Positions 32,960 to 43,101 are shown, counted from the stretch's first letter. The stretch is 64,000 bases of DNA from an uncultured Coriobacteriia bacterium (GCA_959608885.1 CAUHSG010000006.1:30363-94362), one strand, 5' to 3'. Notes: generated from the letters alone by a model not told the origin. Translations and numbers: made by a program.

Positions 32960-33628
32960 CTAGGAGTTCTTGAGACGCACGGTGACCATGATGTCGCCCG
33001 CGCACTCGCACGCATCGCAGCACTTCTCGAGTGCCGAGAGCACACCGTAAAGACCGACCGCGAAGAGCGGGTGGTCGAACTTGCCCTCCTCGGCGTCCTT
33101 GTAGACCCGGTGCACGGACTCGATGTAGACACGGTCGCCCTCGTCCTCGTACTCATGAATTGCCTTGATATAGTCCTTGATCGACTTGGACTTCTTGAAG
33201 TGCGTGAACTTATCACACGCGGCCTGTACGGCATGCGTCGCCTTTTGCACGACCTGCGCCATCTCGATGATCCCCGGAGTGATGACGGTGACGTTGTGCA
33301 TGTAGATGCACTGCAAAACGTCATCGAGCTCGTCAACGACCGTGTCGAGCTCGTCAGCGAGCTCGAGAATGTCCTCACGCTCGATGGGGGCGATGAACTC
33401 GAGAATGAGGTTCTCGGTGATGTCCTGGACAACCTTATCGGACTTCTCCTCGATTCCGTGCAGGGCATTGTAGCGCTCGAGCACTTCCTCCGAGCTAACG
33501 AAACCCAGGTGCTTTTCCTCGTCATAGTGGCTGGTGAGGTATTCGACGAGCTCGTCGGCATACTCGACAGCATAATTGCTGATCTCCACGAACGCATCGA
33601 AATAATCGAACCTCTGCTTGCGCGCCAT
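32960..33628 (-). CDS. DUF47/PhoU-like phosphate transport regulator
   Basis: 222 residues, all helical. It matches the DUF47 family (PhoU-related, four-helix bundles), usually paired with a PiT-type low-affinity phosphate transporter. Conserved-looking acidic clusters are DILELADELDTVVDELDDVL and HEYEDEGDRVY, likely the metal-binding E/DxxxD motifs. No pit gene is adjacent here. ATG 33628 follows AAAGGTGG. Confidence 0.85.
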   Translation of the reverse strand: MARKQRFDYFDAFVEISNYAVEYADELVEYLTSHYDEEKHLGFVSSEEVLERYNALHGIEEKSDKVVQDITENLILEFIAPIEREDILELADELDTVVDELDDVLQCIYMHNVTVITPGIIEMAQVVQKATHAVQAACDKFTHFKKSKSIKDYIKAIHEYEDEGDRVYIESVHRVYKDAEEGKFDHPLFAVGLYGVLSALEKCCDACECAGDIMVTVRLKNS

Positions 33629-33659
33629 CGTTCCACCTTTCTCGGGTTGCCAACGCCCT

Positions 33660-33688
33660 ATTGTATCCGATGAAGGCGCGTTGTTGTC
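33660..33688 (-). promoter_or_regulatory. Promoter of the DUF47 gene
   Basis: -10 TACAAT at 33660-33665, with GACAAC at 33683-33688 as a weak -35 at 17 bp. Confidence 0.5.
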
Positions 33689-33776
33689 GATGAGGTGACA
33701 TTCCGGATATCACGGCAAAGGAATGCGCAATCGATACGTCTCAGCTACGCATTCCGCCACCGGCAAGCCGGCCCGC

Positions 33777-33782
33777 TACAAT
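33777..33782 (+). promoter_or_regulatory. -10 box of dinB placed for a leaderless message
   Basis: TACAAT ends 6 nt before the ATG at 33789, so transcription should start at or next to the initiation codon. No Shine-Dalgarno exists in that gap. Confidence 0.55.
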
Positions 33783-33788
33783 AGCCGC

Positions 33789-35033
33789 ATGACGTTCGAA
33801 CAGACGGACATACTGCAGCGCCCGTGGTCGGGCAGGGCCATCCTGCTCGTCGACCTTGACGCGTTCTTCGCCTCCGTCGAGCAGCTCGACCATCCCGAAT
33901 GGCGCGGCAAACCGATCATCGTCGGTGGCAGAGCTGACCGTCGCGGCGTCGTCTCGACCTGCTCGTACGAGGCGCGCGCTTATGGCGTGCGCAGCGCGAT
34001 GGCATCGGCCACGGCCGAGCGCCTCTGCCCCGACGCGATATGGACAACGCCACACTTCGAGCGCTACCACGAGCTCTCGAAAGCCGTCATGGACATCCTC
34101 TATGCCGAGTCTCCCCTACTCCAGCAAGTCTCGATTGACGAGGCGTTCCTCGACGTGACGCCCGGGCGCTTCACCGGTGACGACCCCGTCATCATCGCAT
34201 CGCGCATCCAGGAGCGCGTCACCGGGCTCGGCGTGACCTGCTCCATCGGTGTCGCGAGCAGCAAGACGGTCGCTAAAATTGCTTCCGACCTTGACAAGCC
34301 GCAAGGTCTCACCGTGGTCTATCCCGGAAGCGAGGCGACGTTTCTCGCTCCGCTGAAAATTCGTGTCATGTCGGGTATCGGCAAGCAGAGCGCCGTACGC
34401 CTCGAGGCTGCGGGCATTCGCACGCTTGGCGACCTGGCAGCCGCAGACGTCGAAGACCTGCGCTCCGTCTTCGGCGTGAACGCCCAGGTGATGCATGACC
34501 GTGCTCTCGGCATCGACGAGCGTCCTATCGTGACCGAGCGCATGCTCAAGTCCGTAAGCCACGAGCGCACCTTTGCAAGTGACCTCACGACGCGTGCCGA
34601 GATCGAGGATGCCATCGACTTCCTCGGTTCGCTGGTAGGCCGACGTCTGCGCCGCAAACAGCTTTCAGGGCACACGGTCACGCTCAAGCTGCGCTACAAC
34701 GACCTCTCGATTCGCAGTGCCCAGCAAAGTCTGGGCACCAACGTTGATGATGAGAGCATCTTCATTCCCATCGCCAAGAGGCTCGTCAGCGAGATCTGGC
34801 AACAAGGCGATGCCGTGCGTCTTGTCGGCGTGGGCATTTCGGGATTCGATGCCCAAGACGAACAGCTCGATCTCTTTGCAAGCATCGAGCAAAAAGCGGG
34901 CAACACCGAGGTCATCGCCGCGGCAGATAAGGTGCGTGACAAATTCGGAGACGGAGCGCTCAAATTCGGGCGCGAGCTCAAGCTCAAGGCGAAGGACACC
35001 GGCACCCGCGGCATGAACGACGGCGAGTTGTGA
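33789..35033 (+). CDS. dinB: DNA polymerase IV (Y-family)
   Basis: 414 residues. It is an error-prone translesion polymerase. The palm carboxylates are in LLVDLDAFFASVEQ (D22 and D24) and SIDEAFLDV. The thumb HhH region IRVMSGIGKQSAVRLEAAGI and a little-finger domain follow. A beta-clamp-binding motif QLDLF is near the C-terminus. The first ATG that keeps the family start (ILLVDLDAFF) is 33789. No ribosome binding site is seen. No LexA box is evident upstream. Its stop and the convergent addA stop abut in TGATCA. Confidence 0.94.
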   Translation: MTFEQTDILQRPWSGRAILLVDLDAFFASVEQLDHPEWRGKPIIVGGRADRRGVVSTCSYEARAYGVRSAMASATAERLCPDAIWTTPHFERYHELSKAVMDILYAESPLLQQVSIDEAFLDVTPGRFTGDDPVIIASRIQERVTGLGVTCSIGVASSKTVAKIASDLDKPQGLTVVYPGSEATFLAPLKIRVMSGIGKQSAVRLEAAGIRTLGDLAAADVEDLRSVFGVNAQVMHDRALGIDERPIVTERMLKSVSHERTFASDLTTRAEIEDAIDFLGSLVGRRLRRKQLSGHTVTLKLRYNDLSIRSAQQSLGTNVDDESIFIPIAKRLVSEIWQQGDAVRLVGVGISGFDAQDEQLDLFASIEQKAGNTEVIAAADKVRDKFGDGALKFGRELKLKAKDTGTRGMNDGEL

Positions 35034-38000
35034 TCAAGCCCCCAGAATATGCTGCGCCAAGGTGGGGACGTCACTCGCATCGAAGGCGAACGTGACTTCC
35101 TGCATGTCTGCTTCGGGACGCACGAACGCCATGTCGACATGCTCGCAGGCACCCGAGGACAACAACGCATAGGCATAACACTGCGCCTGCAGGGCGTAGC
35201 GCTCGTGCAGGTCTTCGCCCTGCCCGCTCGTGCCCGTCTTGTAGTCGATAACCAACGCTGCACCGGCATCGTCAAAACATACGAGGTCAATGTAGCCCTC
35301 GAGCACGACACCCTCGACATCGACGCAGAAGGCGTATTCGGCGTAGCGGCGCGCGTATTCCTGCACCCTAGCGTAGCACGCAGACGACACCCAAGCCGCA
35401 ACTGCGCCGGCAAGCCGCACGCGCTCGTCTTCGATCAGCCCGTAACGCCGTGAAGCGGCAAACATACGTCGCTCGATGCTACGCTCGTCAACGCGCGGGG
35501 TTTGTGCGAGCCATTGCGCCACCAAATGGAACGCCGAGCCAACACGGCTCGCCGTATCGGTATCCTGCGAGCGATCACGCAAGGCAACTGCAGGAGCGAC
35601 AAGCTCCCGGTGCTGCGCATCGCGGTGCGCAATCGAGGAATACGAATAGATTTGCGCGCGGTCAAGCGGCTGCGCCGAAATGCGCGGCGACAACTCGAAG
35701 GCGGGGTAACGGTGCGCAACGACAAGCGAACTCTCCTCATCGTCCATCTGCTCCTCCTGCGCCCCGTAGGGAACTTCGGTGACGGCAAGCTCCACAAGCG
35801 CCCCGGCATCTGTCGTGATCTTCGCATGCCGTGTGGGAATCTCCTTGCCAAATACTGCATGCAGGCAATCGCTCGTGAGACCCGCAGACAAATCGCCCTT
35901 GGATGCGAAAGCGCCATCGTGCGCCACCAGGATGAGCTTGTCACGCGCGCGCGTGAGCGCGACGTAGAGCAAGCGTTGCTGCTCTTGCGCATCGCGTAGT
36001 TTCTTGAGCTGATGGGCATGAGCACGATGCTCGGCAACCTCGCTGGCGAGGGCGAAGGAGCCAGGATCCTGATCCTCGTCGGCGAGATAACGCGCGGTGG
36101 CATTTGACCCCGTGACGCCGAGCGCGAGATAGCGTTTGCCTTCCTCGGAAAGCGAAATAAGCTGCGCACCGGCGCCACGTGCGCTTTTATCGAACTCCGC
36201 GACGGCGACGATGGGAAACTCCAAGCCCTTGGAACTATGAATCGTCATGATGCGGACGGCGTTGCTGCCCGAGCTCACGAGCGTTCCGAGCTTGGCCCGC
36301 GCAGCCGTACCCCCATGCGCCATATCGACAAGGCTTCGAAAGTAATTGCTCACCGCAAAGAGTGCGTGACCGTTGAGCGCCTCATAATCGTCGACAAGAT
36401 CGCACATGCGCTCGATGTTCGCAAAAACCGCGCCACCTTCGATACCACGCGCAGCCAACGTGACTCGCCAGCCGGAGAGCTCGACTGCCTCGCGTAAAAC
36501 CTGCGCAAACGGCGTGCTCGACGAGATGGCGAGCGCATGGTCGATTGTCGCACGGGCGCGACCGAGCGCCTCGTCGACGCCAGCTCCCGCCTCCTCGACA
36601 TATAGGCACAACGCATCGTAGAGCGAGGGCTTGGCGCGCGACTCGCCAGGCAGGAGCTTGAGACGTTGACGATTGATGACCGACAAGGCGAGCAACGCAT
36701 CATCGCTCGCGTTGAAGAAGTCCGAACCGAGCAAATCGAAAAGCGCCTCGTCATCATCGCGGTCTGCCAAAACGCGCAGGAGCATGACGACAGTCGAAAC
36801 CTCGGGCTGCAAGAAGAAGTCCGAGCCACCCGAGACAATGACCGGTATGCCGCGCTTGCGCAGCTCGCGTAGATAGGGACCCGCCTTGGCGCCCTTCGTC
36901 GACTGGAGCAGAATCGCCATGTCGCCGTACGCGGCACCTTGCATATGCAGACGTTCGAATTCATCGGCAAGCGCCACGGCATCAGCCTGGCGTAACGCGT
37001 CGACCGAAGTCCTCCCCTGTCCCTTTTCGGCCTTGTGACCAGCCGAGAACAGTATCTTCACACGCGGCTCGTCTGGTGCGAGCCATGATGGACCGGAATC
37101 CTCCTCGCGCCCTGAACTCACCTTGAGGAACTCACCGCCGAAAAACTCCGGTTTGGAGAAGATGTCCTCGACGAAGCGCAGGATATCAGATTGCGAACGG
37201 TAGTTAATGGTGAGCTCGACCTCGTTGGAACCACGCTCGCGCATCATGGCACGCGTACGTTGATACACCTCGAGATCGGCCCCGCGAAAGCCGTATATTG
37301 ATTGCTGCGCATCACCCACTGTGGCCAGCGTCGTGAGCCCGTCATCGCATATCTTGCTCACGATGCCAACCTGCAGGCTATCCGTATCCTGGAACTCATC
37401 GACCATGACGGAATCGAAGCTATCGCGATATGCCTGCGCTAGCTCATCATCTTCATCGAGCAGCTTGTACGCGGCGATGAGCAAATCATTTGTGTCAAGT
37501 GCACCTTGTGCCTGCTTGAGCACATGATGGCGCTCGAGATGCTCTGCCGCGAAGTCGAGCGCCGCTCGCAAAAGCTCGTACGCACTCGCAGACTGCGCCT
37601 CGACCGCAAACTCGAGCAGGGCGTCTTTGCATTCACCGAAGATGCCTTTGTAGGGCGCGGAAAGATTGCCTCCGCCTGGTGGCTTGCACTCCTCGATAAC
37701 GTTGGCGACCACGCTCCAAGAGGGGGCGCCCTTTTGGGTAGCGACCAGCGTATCGAGAGCCGACGCAACCACAGCGATCTTATCGCGATTCTGGGCATAC
37801 GTTATCTTGCCCTCGGGAAGCCCTAGCTCATCGAGCTCGGCAAGTGCCCCTTGATACGTGGCGAGAAGTCCCTGCACGCGGCTGACGATGGTGCGAACTG
37901 ACGCAGGGGCTGGCCCCAAATCGAAATCGTCTCTGCCTCCCGGCGCGAGCATCAGCAACTCGGACAAGCTACTGATGAGATTCGTCGCACCCTCGACACC

Positions 38001-38456
38001 GAGATTGTCGAAAAGCATGATGAGGCGTACGTCTTTCGCATTATCCTGCAGTAGTGCATCAAGTGCGAGAGCGGAAAGGGCCTGCGTTTCATCCTCGGTA
38101 AGCAGGTTAGCGCCCGGATCGACACCGACGTCGAAGGCATGCGAAAGCAGCATGCGGCGACACATCGAGTGAATGGTCGATATCCAGGCGGCATCAATCT
38201 TGAGGGACTCCTTGTCAAGCCCCTGCGCGCGCAGCTCGGCGCGCACGCGGCCGATAAGCTCACCTGCCGCCTTATTGGTAAATGTGATGGTAAGTAACCG
38301 GCTGACATCGCCAATGAGCGGACCCGACTCTTGCGAGAGGCCATGCGCAATACGCTTGGTAAGCGTAAAGGTCTTGCCCGTTCCGGCACCAGCTTGGATA
38401 AACAGAGGCTCGTGAGCGCTTTCGACCGCAGCTTGCTGACTAGGAGTAAGAGGCAT
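35034..38456 (-). CDS. addA: AddA-like UvrD-family helicase-nuclease
   Basis: 1140 residues. It is an SF1A helicase with an N-terminal Q-motif (TPSQQAAV), Walker A FIQAGAGTGKTFTLT (22-29), motif II VDEFQDTDSLQ, motif III VGDAQQSIYGFRGA, and motif VI-like VALTRARDKLIL. A C-terminal RecB-type nuclease has GYIDLVCFDDAGAALVIDYKTG. It would resect double-strand breaks with AddB for recombination repair. The start ATG 38456 overlaps the addB stop (TGATG). The assignment to AddA rather than AdnA/RecB is by architecture and pairing. Confidence 0.88.
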   Translation of the reverse strand: MPLTPSQQAAVESAHEPLFIQAGAGTGKTFTLTKRIAHGLSQESGPLIGDVSRLLTITFTNKAAGELIGRVRAELRAQGLDKESLKIDAAWISTIHSMCRRMLLSHAFDVGVDPGANLLTEDETQALSALALDALLQDNAKDVRLIMLFDNLGVEGATNLISSLSELLMLAPGGRDDFDLGPAPASVRTIVSRVQGLLATYQGALAELDELGLPEGKITYAQNRDKIAVVASALDTLVATQKGAPSWSVVANVIEECKPPGGGNLSAPYKGIFGECKDALLEFAVEAQSASAYELLRAALDFAAEHLERHHVLKQAQGALDTNDLLIAAYKLLDEDDELAQAYRDSFDSVMVDEFQDTDSLQVGIVSKICDDGLTTLATVGDAQQSIYGFRGADLEVYQRTRAMMRERGSNEVELTINYRSQSDILRFVEDIFSKPEFFGGEFLKVSSGREEDSGPSWLAPDEPRVKILFSAGHKAEKGQGRTSVDALRQADAVALADEFERLHMQGAAYGDMAILLQSTKGAKAGPYLRELRKRGIPVIVSGGSDFFLQPEVSTVVMLLRVLADRDDDEALFDLLGSDFFNASDDALLALSVINRQRLKLLPGESRAKPSLYDALCLYVEEAGAGVDEALGRARATIDHALAISSSTPFAQVLREAVELSGWRVTLAARGIEGGAVFANIERMCDLVDDYEALNGHALFAVSNYFRSLVDMAHGGTAARAKLGTLVSSGSNAVRIMTIHSSKGLEFPIVAVAEFDKSARGAGAQLISLSEEGKRYLALGVTGSNATARYLADEDQDPGSFALASEVAEHRAHAHQLKKLRDAQEQQRLLYVALTRARDKLILVAHDGAFASKGDLSAGLTSDCLHAVFGKEIPTRHAKITTDAGALVELAVTEVPYGAQEEQMDDEESSLVVAHRYPAFELSPRISAQPLDRAQIYSYSSIAHRDAQHRELVAPAVALRDRSQDTDTASRVGSAFHLVAQWLAQTPRVDERSIERRMFAASRRYGLIEDERVRLAGAVAAWVSSACYARVQEYARRYAEYAFCVDVEGVVLEGYIDLVCFDDAGAALVIDYKTGTSGQGEDLHERYALQAQCYAYALLSSGACEHVDMAFVRPEADMQEVTFAFDASDVPTLAQHILGA

Positions 38457-41242
38457 CAGGCACCTCCCTTGGGGCAAAATGAGACCGCCTTGCAGTACTC
38501 GCACACATCACCCGAAAGCGGAGACGGCGCGATATCGCCCATGCGAAGGCGCTCCACGCATGATGCGACCACGTCTTCGACACGTGCCAGATACGCATCG
38601 TATTTCTCGTCGCTACCAGCGCGAGGCAGCGCGTCAAGATCCTCGCGCAGCTGCTCGGTGTCACCCCATGGTATGCCCCGCTCGTAGACGCCGCGCAACA
38701 TGTTCTTGGCATATGAACGATAGACGGAGCCAACGACGTGAAGCGATGTGCCGAGCGCCGCGAAATGCCGCTCGACCAAGGTGGCGTATATGTCGGTCTG
38801 GATGCGCTGTGGCAGCTCGTCATCCCGGCCGAAGCCATAGCCAGCAGAAAGGCCGCTGAGCTTGTAATCGATGATGACGGCGTTTCCCTTTGCGTCAACA
38901 TCGACGCGATCGACCTTGCCACGCACGGGCACGCCCGCGTATTCGAGAACCTGCTCTGAGGAGCGACCCAGCTCGAGTTCGAAGTAGGTGGGGATGAATC
39001 CCGGCAAAAACGCGGTGTCACGGCGCACGAGATCGAAGACGTGCCGACGCAACTCCTCGCATGCGCACGAATCGTACTCGGTGCGTAGGTAGAGACCTCG
39101 ACGCTCGCGCGATTGGTCATCTTCAAGCTGCCGGTCGAAGGCCTTGCTGGCAATGGCAAGCGCCTCGTCCACGTTTTGCTCCGTCACGCGATCGTGCCCG
39201 GCTTGCTTGAGGCAACGATAGAAGCGCTCCATGACCGCATGAACGAGATTGCCCTGAGCGGCAACATCGAATGTGACATCCATGCCGTTGTAGCCCGCGC
39301 GCCTACACGCGAACCAGCGATACGGACAGCGATAGTAGTCCTCGAAGGCCGTAGGCGAAAACACGAGTGCCTTGCCCTTGAGGTCGTGCATGAGATCATC
39401 ATATGCGGCGGCTGCAACCGAGCCGCGTGTGACGGAAAGGTCGTTGCAGCAACCCTCTTTCGCGAAGAAGACGTCTGCCTCGTTCAGCGAAAGCAGATAC
39501 GGCTTGAGAGCTTGCGGGACAGCCTGGACAAAAAGCCCCGCCTCGTCTTCTTCGGGATTGCGATATGCGGCGACAAGCTCCTCGAACAAGGCGCTCGGGC
39601 AGCTTTCGTCGCCACCCGCATCGTGCGTCGTACGCGTGAAGGCAAAGCAACTCTCGCACGATTCGATGGTGTTGAGCAGCATGATGCGCTGATCACGGGC
39701 AAGCGTATCTGCACGCCCGATGCCGAGCTTGCGCATGAGCACGTCGAACGGGCCGTCCTGCGATGCCATCGGGTAATGAAGCGCGTCCAGGTCACATAGG
39801 ATGACGGCGCCCGCGCGAACGGGCCCGAGCGCGCCCGGCTCGACAATGCGAAGGGCCTCGTCCTGATTGCCATACGAACGATTCAGCGTGACGGGAAGAT
39901 TCGCCATCTCATCGGCATCGGGCTCGCAGATAAAGCGCTCGCAAAGCTCGAGATAGTCAAGCAATGCCTCGGCTGCCGCACAATCATCGACAAGCGTATC
40001 GACATCGAGCTGTGCCGAATGTGCATGCTCGAAGAGAAGCCTGATGCGCTCGGCACGCGAGACATCGAGAAGCTGCACGAGAGGCTCGAGACGCTCGCGC
40101 GTGATGGCGGCACTCGCATTGCCCTGCGCGAAGCCCTCGCGCACATCACGCATCCTCTTGTATGACACCGAACCTGCCTGCTCGCGCCAACGCATTTGCA
40201 GGGCGCGCGCATCTGGGGCGGATACTCCCGCATAGGGGCTGCACAATACATCGACGAGGGGTTCGAAGGGTGCATCATCGCCCGCTTGCACGACCAAATC
40301 GAGCGCAGAGAACGCGGCGCCTAGGCCCGTGCGCGCACAAGGTGCGGCAAACTGCGTGGCGAAGGGAATGCCCGCACGTGCAAATGCATCATGCAGACGC
40401 GGATATGCATCGGCAGCGTTCGCGCAGCAAACGAGCATATCCGCATACTCGGTGGCGTTCTCCTCGTGTATGCTGCGCACAAGGCCCGCGATCACATCAC
40501 TCGCGACATGTGCTCCATGAGCCTCGCCCACGCGCACATGGCCTTGCGCCTGAACGCCGCCCTTGCCCGTAAAGAGGCGCTGTCGCAAGGCAAGGAGCTC
40601 GTCATCTTCCGGCAAAGCGTTCGCGTCGATGGCGAGATGCTGCTGAATGACGGAAACTGACGCACCCGGCTCGATTCCGGCAATGAAACGACACAGATGC
40701 GCGCTATGCAGGTCGGGGGCTTCGAAGACCAGGTGCATGCCCCAGCAGGCGCCCTCTTGCACGAGCGCGCACTCGGCCTGAGCAAGCTCGACTAGACCTT
40801 CGTGTTCGAGCTTGGCCTCGTAGAGCGATACGAGCTCCATGAGCTTTGATTCCGAAGTAGAGAGCGGACTATTTGGGCGCAAGCCGGGAAAAATCGCTTC
40901 CTCGACAAACGCGCCAAGCTGCGTGACGAAGCCGGGAGAGGGCGAGGCATCGAAGAGCCCAACTTGCGTGATGAGCGGGCGCAGCAAAACCTTGCGCTCG
41001 GCAGGCGTCACGATAGCGGAGCCGTCGCCGTGTACATCCCAGAGTTGGGTCACGAATTGCCGATGCGTTACGACATCGACGCCGGTGGGAACAAGATGAC
41101 GAAGCTGCAGTTTGCGCTGCTGGCCCCATGCATGCGAGGGTACGATGAGCGTGACGGTAGCGCCTTCGCCTTGCGCGCGCAGCAAAGCTGCATTGCTCGC
41201 CTTGAGCAATGCGTCAAGCATGCTGACCGTCGTCACCCCCAT
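38456..41242 (-). CDS. addB: AddB-like nuclease subunit with Fe-S cysteines
   Basis: 928 residues. The N-terminal two thirds are a degenerate helicase without a Walker A motif. The C-terminal PD-(D/E)XK nuclease reads VRGKVDRVDVDAKGNAVIIDYKLSG. Four cysteines clamp the nuclease domain: one in YYRCPYRWFACRR and three in the C-terminal VCEYCKAVSFCP, the Fe-S arrangement of AddB and Cas4. The start ATG 41242 follows AAGG; ATG 41221 is an alternative. It is coupled to addA. Confidence 0.85.
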   Translation of the reverse strand: MGVTTVSMLDALLKASNAALLRAQGEGATVTLIVPSHAWGQQRKLQLRHLVPTGVDVVTHRQFVTQLWDVHGDGSAIVTPAERKVLLRPLITQVGLFDASPSPGFVTQLGAFVEEAIFPGLRPNSPLSTSESKLMELVSLYEAKLEHEGLVELAQAECALVQEGACWGMHLVFEAPDLHSAHLCRFIAGIEPGASVSVIQQHLAIDANALPEDDELLALRQRLFTGKGGVQAQGHVRVGEAHGAHVASDVIAGLVRSIHEENATEYADMLVCCANAADAYPRLHDAFARAGIPFATQFAAPCARTGLGAAFSALDLVVQAGDDAPFEPLVDVLCSPYAGVSAPDARALQMRWREQAGSVSYKRMRDVREGFAQGNASAAITRERLEPLVQLLDVSRAERIRLLFEHAHSAQLDVDTLVDDCAAAEALLDYLELCERFICEPDADEMANLPVTLNRSYGNQDEALRIVEPGALGPVRAGAVILCDLDALHYPMASQDGPFDVLMRKLGIGRADTLARDQRIMLLNTIESCESCFAFTRTTHDAGGDESCPSALFEELVAAYRNPEEDEAGLFVQAVPQALKPYLLSLNEADVFFAKEGCCNDLSVTRGSVAAAAYDDLMHDLKGKALVFSPTAFEDYYRCPYRWFACRRAGYNGMDVTFDVAAQGNLVHAVMERFYRCLKQAGHDRVTEQNVDEALAIASKAFDRQLEDDQSRERRGLYLRTEYDSCACEELRRHVFDLVRRDTAFLPGFIPTYFELELGRSSEQVLEYAGVPVRGKVDRVDVDAKGNAVIIDYKLSGLSAGYGFGRDDELPQRIQTDIYATLVERHFAALGTSLHVVGSVYRSYAKNMLRGVYERGIPWGDTEQLREDLDALPRAGSDEKYDAYLARVEDVVASCVERLRMGDIAPSPLSGDVCEYCKAVSFCPKGGA

Positions 41243-41254
41243 CGTGCGGACCTT

Positions 41255-41911
41255 CTAGCGACTCGCGTCAACGATATCGAGAAGCTCGAGCGGACTATCG
41301 ATGATGAAGTCGGGGTATTCTTCCTCGAGCGTGGCGAAATCCCTGAAGCCCCAGGTGCAGCCAACGCTCGTGCACCCGGCATTCTTGCCCGTGCGCACGT
41401 CGGGTTGAGAGTCGCCCACGAACCATGCGTCCTGCGGCTGTGCGCCGAGCTGCTCGAGGGCCTTAAATGCCATTGCCGGATCGGGCTTGGGGGCGATGCC
41501 CTCGACGCGACCCACGGCAACGGGGATAAAGTCCGCAAACCATAGCTTGCGCAGCGCCTCCGTCTCGGGTTGAACCTTGTTGCTCACGATGGCCATCTTG
41601 AGACCCCGCTCCGCAAGCGCGGGGAGTAGCTCCATGATGCCGTCGTATGGGCGGGTAGCATCATTGCAATGCGCCTTGTAATGCGTGTTGAAGTCATCGA
41701 AGACACGCTGGAACTCGGGCGAGCCCGTCACTAAGGTATGCTTCGTAAGCATCTCGATGAGCACGATCGAGCCGTACCCGGCAGCTTCGCGCGTCTCGTC
41801 GAGCGTGACGGGCAGAAGGTCTGATTGCTCGAGTGCGTAGCTGACACTCGCGTGCAAATCATCAAGCGTATTGAGCAGCGTGCCGTCCATGTCGAAAAGT
41901 ATCGTGTCCAC
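41255..41911 (-). CDS. HAD hydrolase, phosphoglycolate phosphatase-like
   Basis: 218 residues. It is HAD subfamily IA with motif I FDMDGTLLNT (both aspartates present), a cap domain, motif II VSNK, motif III KPDP and motif IV VGDSQPDV. It is close to Gph/PpaX, which remove phosphate from 2-phosphoglycolate or pyrophosphate. The GTG at 41911 follows AAAGGA. It ends 12 bp before addB. Confidence 0.87.
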   Translation of the reverse strand: MDTILFDMDGTLLNTLDDLHASVSYALEQSDLLPVTLDETREAAGYGSIVLIEMLTKHTLVTGSPEFQRVFDDFNTHYKAHCNDATRPYDGIMELLPALAERGLKMAIVSNKVQPETEALRKLWFADFIPVAVGRVEGIAPKPDPAMAFKALEQLGAQPQDAWFVGDSQPDVRTGKNAGCTSVGCTWGFRDFATLEEEYPDFIIDSPLELLDIVDASR

Positions 41912-42000
41912 AATGTGTCCTTTCTCATCTGCCCAAAGATTCTACCGCAGGGCTGTGACAATTATTCCGGCATACGTGGCACAGCATCCACGAATCACGC

Positions 42001-42006
42001 TACACT
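42001..42006 (+). promoter_or_regulatory. -10 box of maf placed for a leaderless message
   Basis: TACACT ends 6 nt before the ATG at 42013, the same geometry as dinB. No Shine-Dalgarno is visible. Confidence 0.55.
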
Positions 42007-42012
42007 GCCCAT

Positions 42013-42630
42013 ATGAACGAAGAAGCTGAACTGATATTGGCCTCGGGCTCGCCTCGTCGCAAGGAGCTGCTCTCACAGACGGGCCGGTTGTTTCGCGTCG
42101 TCGTGAGTGACGCCGACGAAACCGAGCCGGCGGACGTGCCACCTGCCGAGGTTGCCGTGCGCAATGCACGGGCCAAGGCACTGGCCGTCGCCTCGACGAC
42201 ATCAGGCAACACCACCGTTATCGGCGCCGACACCATCGTCGTGCTCGAAGGGCGCATCTTCGGAAAGCCCACAGATGAGGAGGATGCCCGTCGCATGCTC
42301 GGCGAGCTTTCGGGCAAGACGCATCAAGTCATCACCGGCGTCTGCCTAGCACATGGCAAGCGGTGCAAAATCTTCGCCGAAACCACCGACGTGTGCTTCA
42401 GGAATCTTTCCGCAAGCGAGATCGACGCCTATGTCGCCACAGGAGAGCCACTCGACAAGGCCGGCGCCTACGGCATACAAGGCGCGGCCGGCGCGTTCGT
42501 CGATCACATCGAAGGTGACTACGAGAATGTGGTGGGTCTGCCGGTTGCACGCCTAGAGCGAGCGCTTGATCTTGAGGGCGGCAACGAGGTAGATGACGGG
42601 CAGAATGGCGAGCGCGAGCGCATAGAGTAG
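42013..42630 (+). CDS. maf: Maf-family nucleoside triphosphate pyrophosphatase
   Basis: 205 residues. It hydrolyses dTTP/UTP or modified NTPs to monophosphates. Signatures are LASGSPRRKELL at the N-terminus, GADTIVVLEGRIFGKP (catalytic aspartate), and the C-terminal Y-x-Q/KGxxxxF-like AGAYGIQGAAGAFVDHIEGDYENVVGLPVARL. The last about 20 residues overlap the convergent membrane-protein gene and are probably not conserved. Confidence 0.93.
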   Translation: MNEEAELILASGSPRRKELLSQTGRLFRVVVSDADETEPADVPPAEVAVRNARAKALAVASTTSGNTTVIGADTIVVLEGRIFGKPTDEEDARRMLGELSGKTHQVITGVCLAHGKRCKIFAETTDVCFRNLSASEIDAYVATGEPLDKAGAYGIQGAAGAFVDHIEGDYENVVGLPVARLERALDLEGGNEVDDGQNGERERIE

Positions 42631-43101
42631 CGCCGTGACCACGTACTGGGGCGTCACGACCAAGGCATAGCCCAAGAACGCGACGACAAGCGCGAGCGCA
42701 ATGACTGCCATGACGACGGCAATCATGGCCTTGCTCGGATGCTTGGCAACGTAAATCGCGATAATGGCCGGCGGGATGAGCGCTATGCCGCAGACCAACG
42801 CCGTGCCGTAGAGATACATACCCAGCATCCCGATGTCAGGCACGAGCGCGGCGACATCGGCAACGCGAATAAGCTGAATGATGCAAAACGCAATGAGGAT
42901 GATGGCGATGACGATCATCGTCACGCCAAGCCCCGCGAGCACGCGATGGCCCCAGGTTTTCTCGAAGGTGAGCAGGTCGGGATTGTTGCGATCGTCGGTG
43001 AGCACCGACGGGTCGACAAGGTGCGGGGCATGCTCATGGTCCGAGTAGCCCGGCGTCCTGCCTGTCCGTGGGGTTTCGCGATAGTCGTTGTAGTTCTCCA
43101 T
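42553..43101 (-). CDS. Four-helix integral membrane protein
   Basis: 182 residues. A soluble charged N-terminus (about 50) is followed by four transmembrane segments near residues 55-78, 92-112, 124-146 and 150-172. No family is recognised. It is the last gene of a three-gene operon with acpP and a zinc-ribbon membrane protein, starting 9 bp after the latter. Its 3' end overlaps maf by 78 bp. Confidence 0.8.
   Translation of the reverse strand: MENYNDYRETPRTGRTPGYSDHEHAPHLVDPSVLTDDRNNPDLLTFEKTWGHRVLAGLGVTMIVIAIILIAFCIIQLIRVADVAALVPDIGMLGMYLYGTALVCGIALIPPAIIAIYVAKHPSKAMIAVVMAVIALALVVAFLGYALVVTPQYVVTALLYALALAILPVIYLVAALKIKRSL

Noticed and set aside
33723..33788. Longer dinB start at 33723
   Set aside because: It would place the start upstream of the -10 and adds 22 residues not typical of the family.
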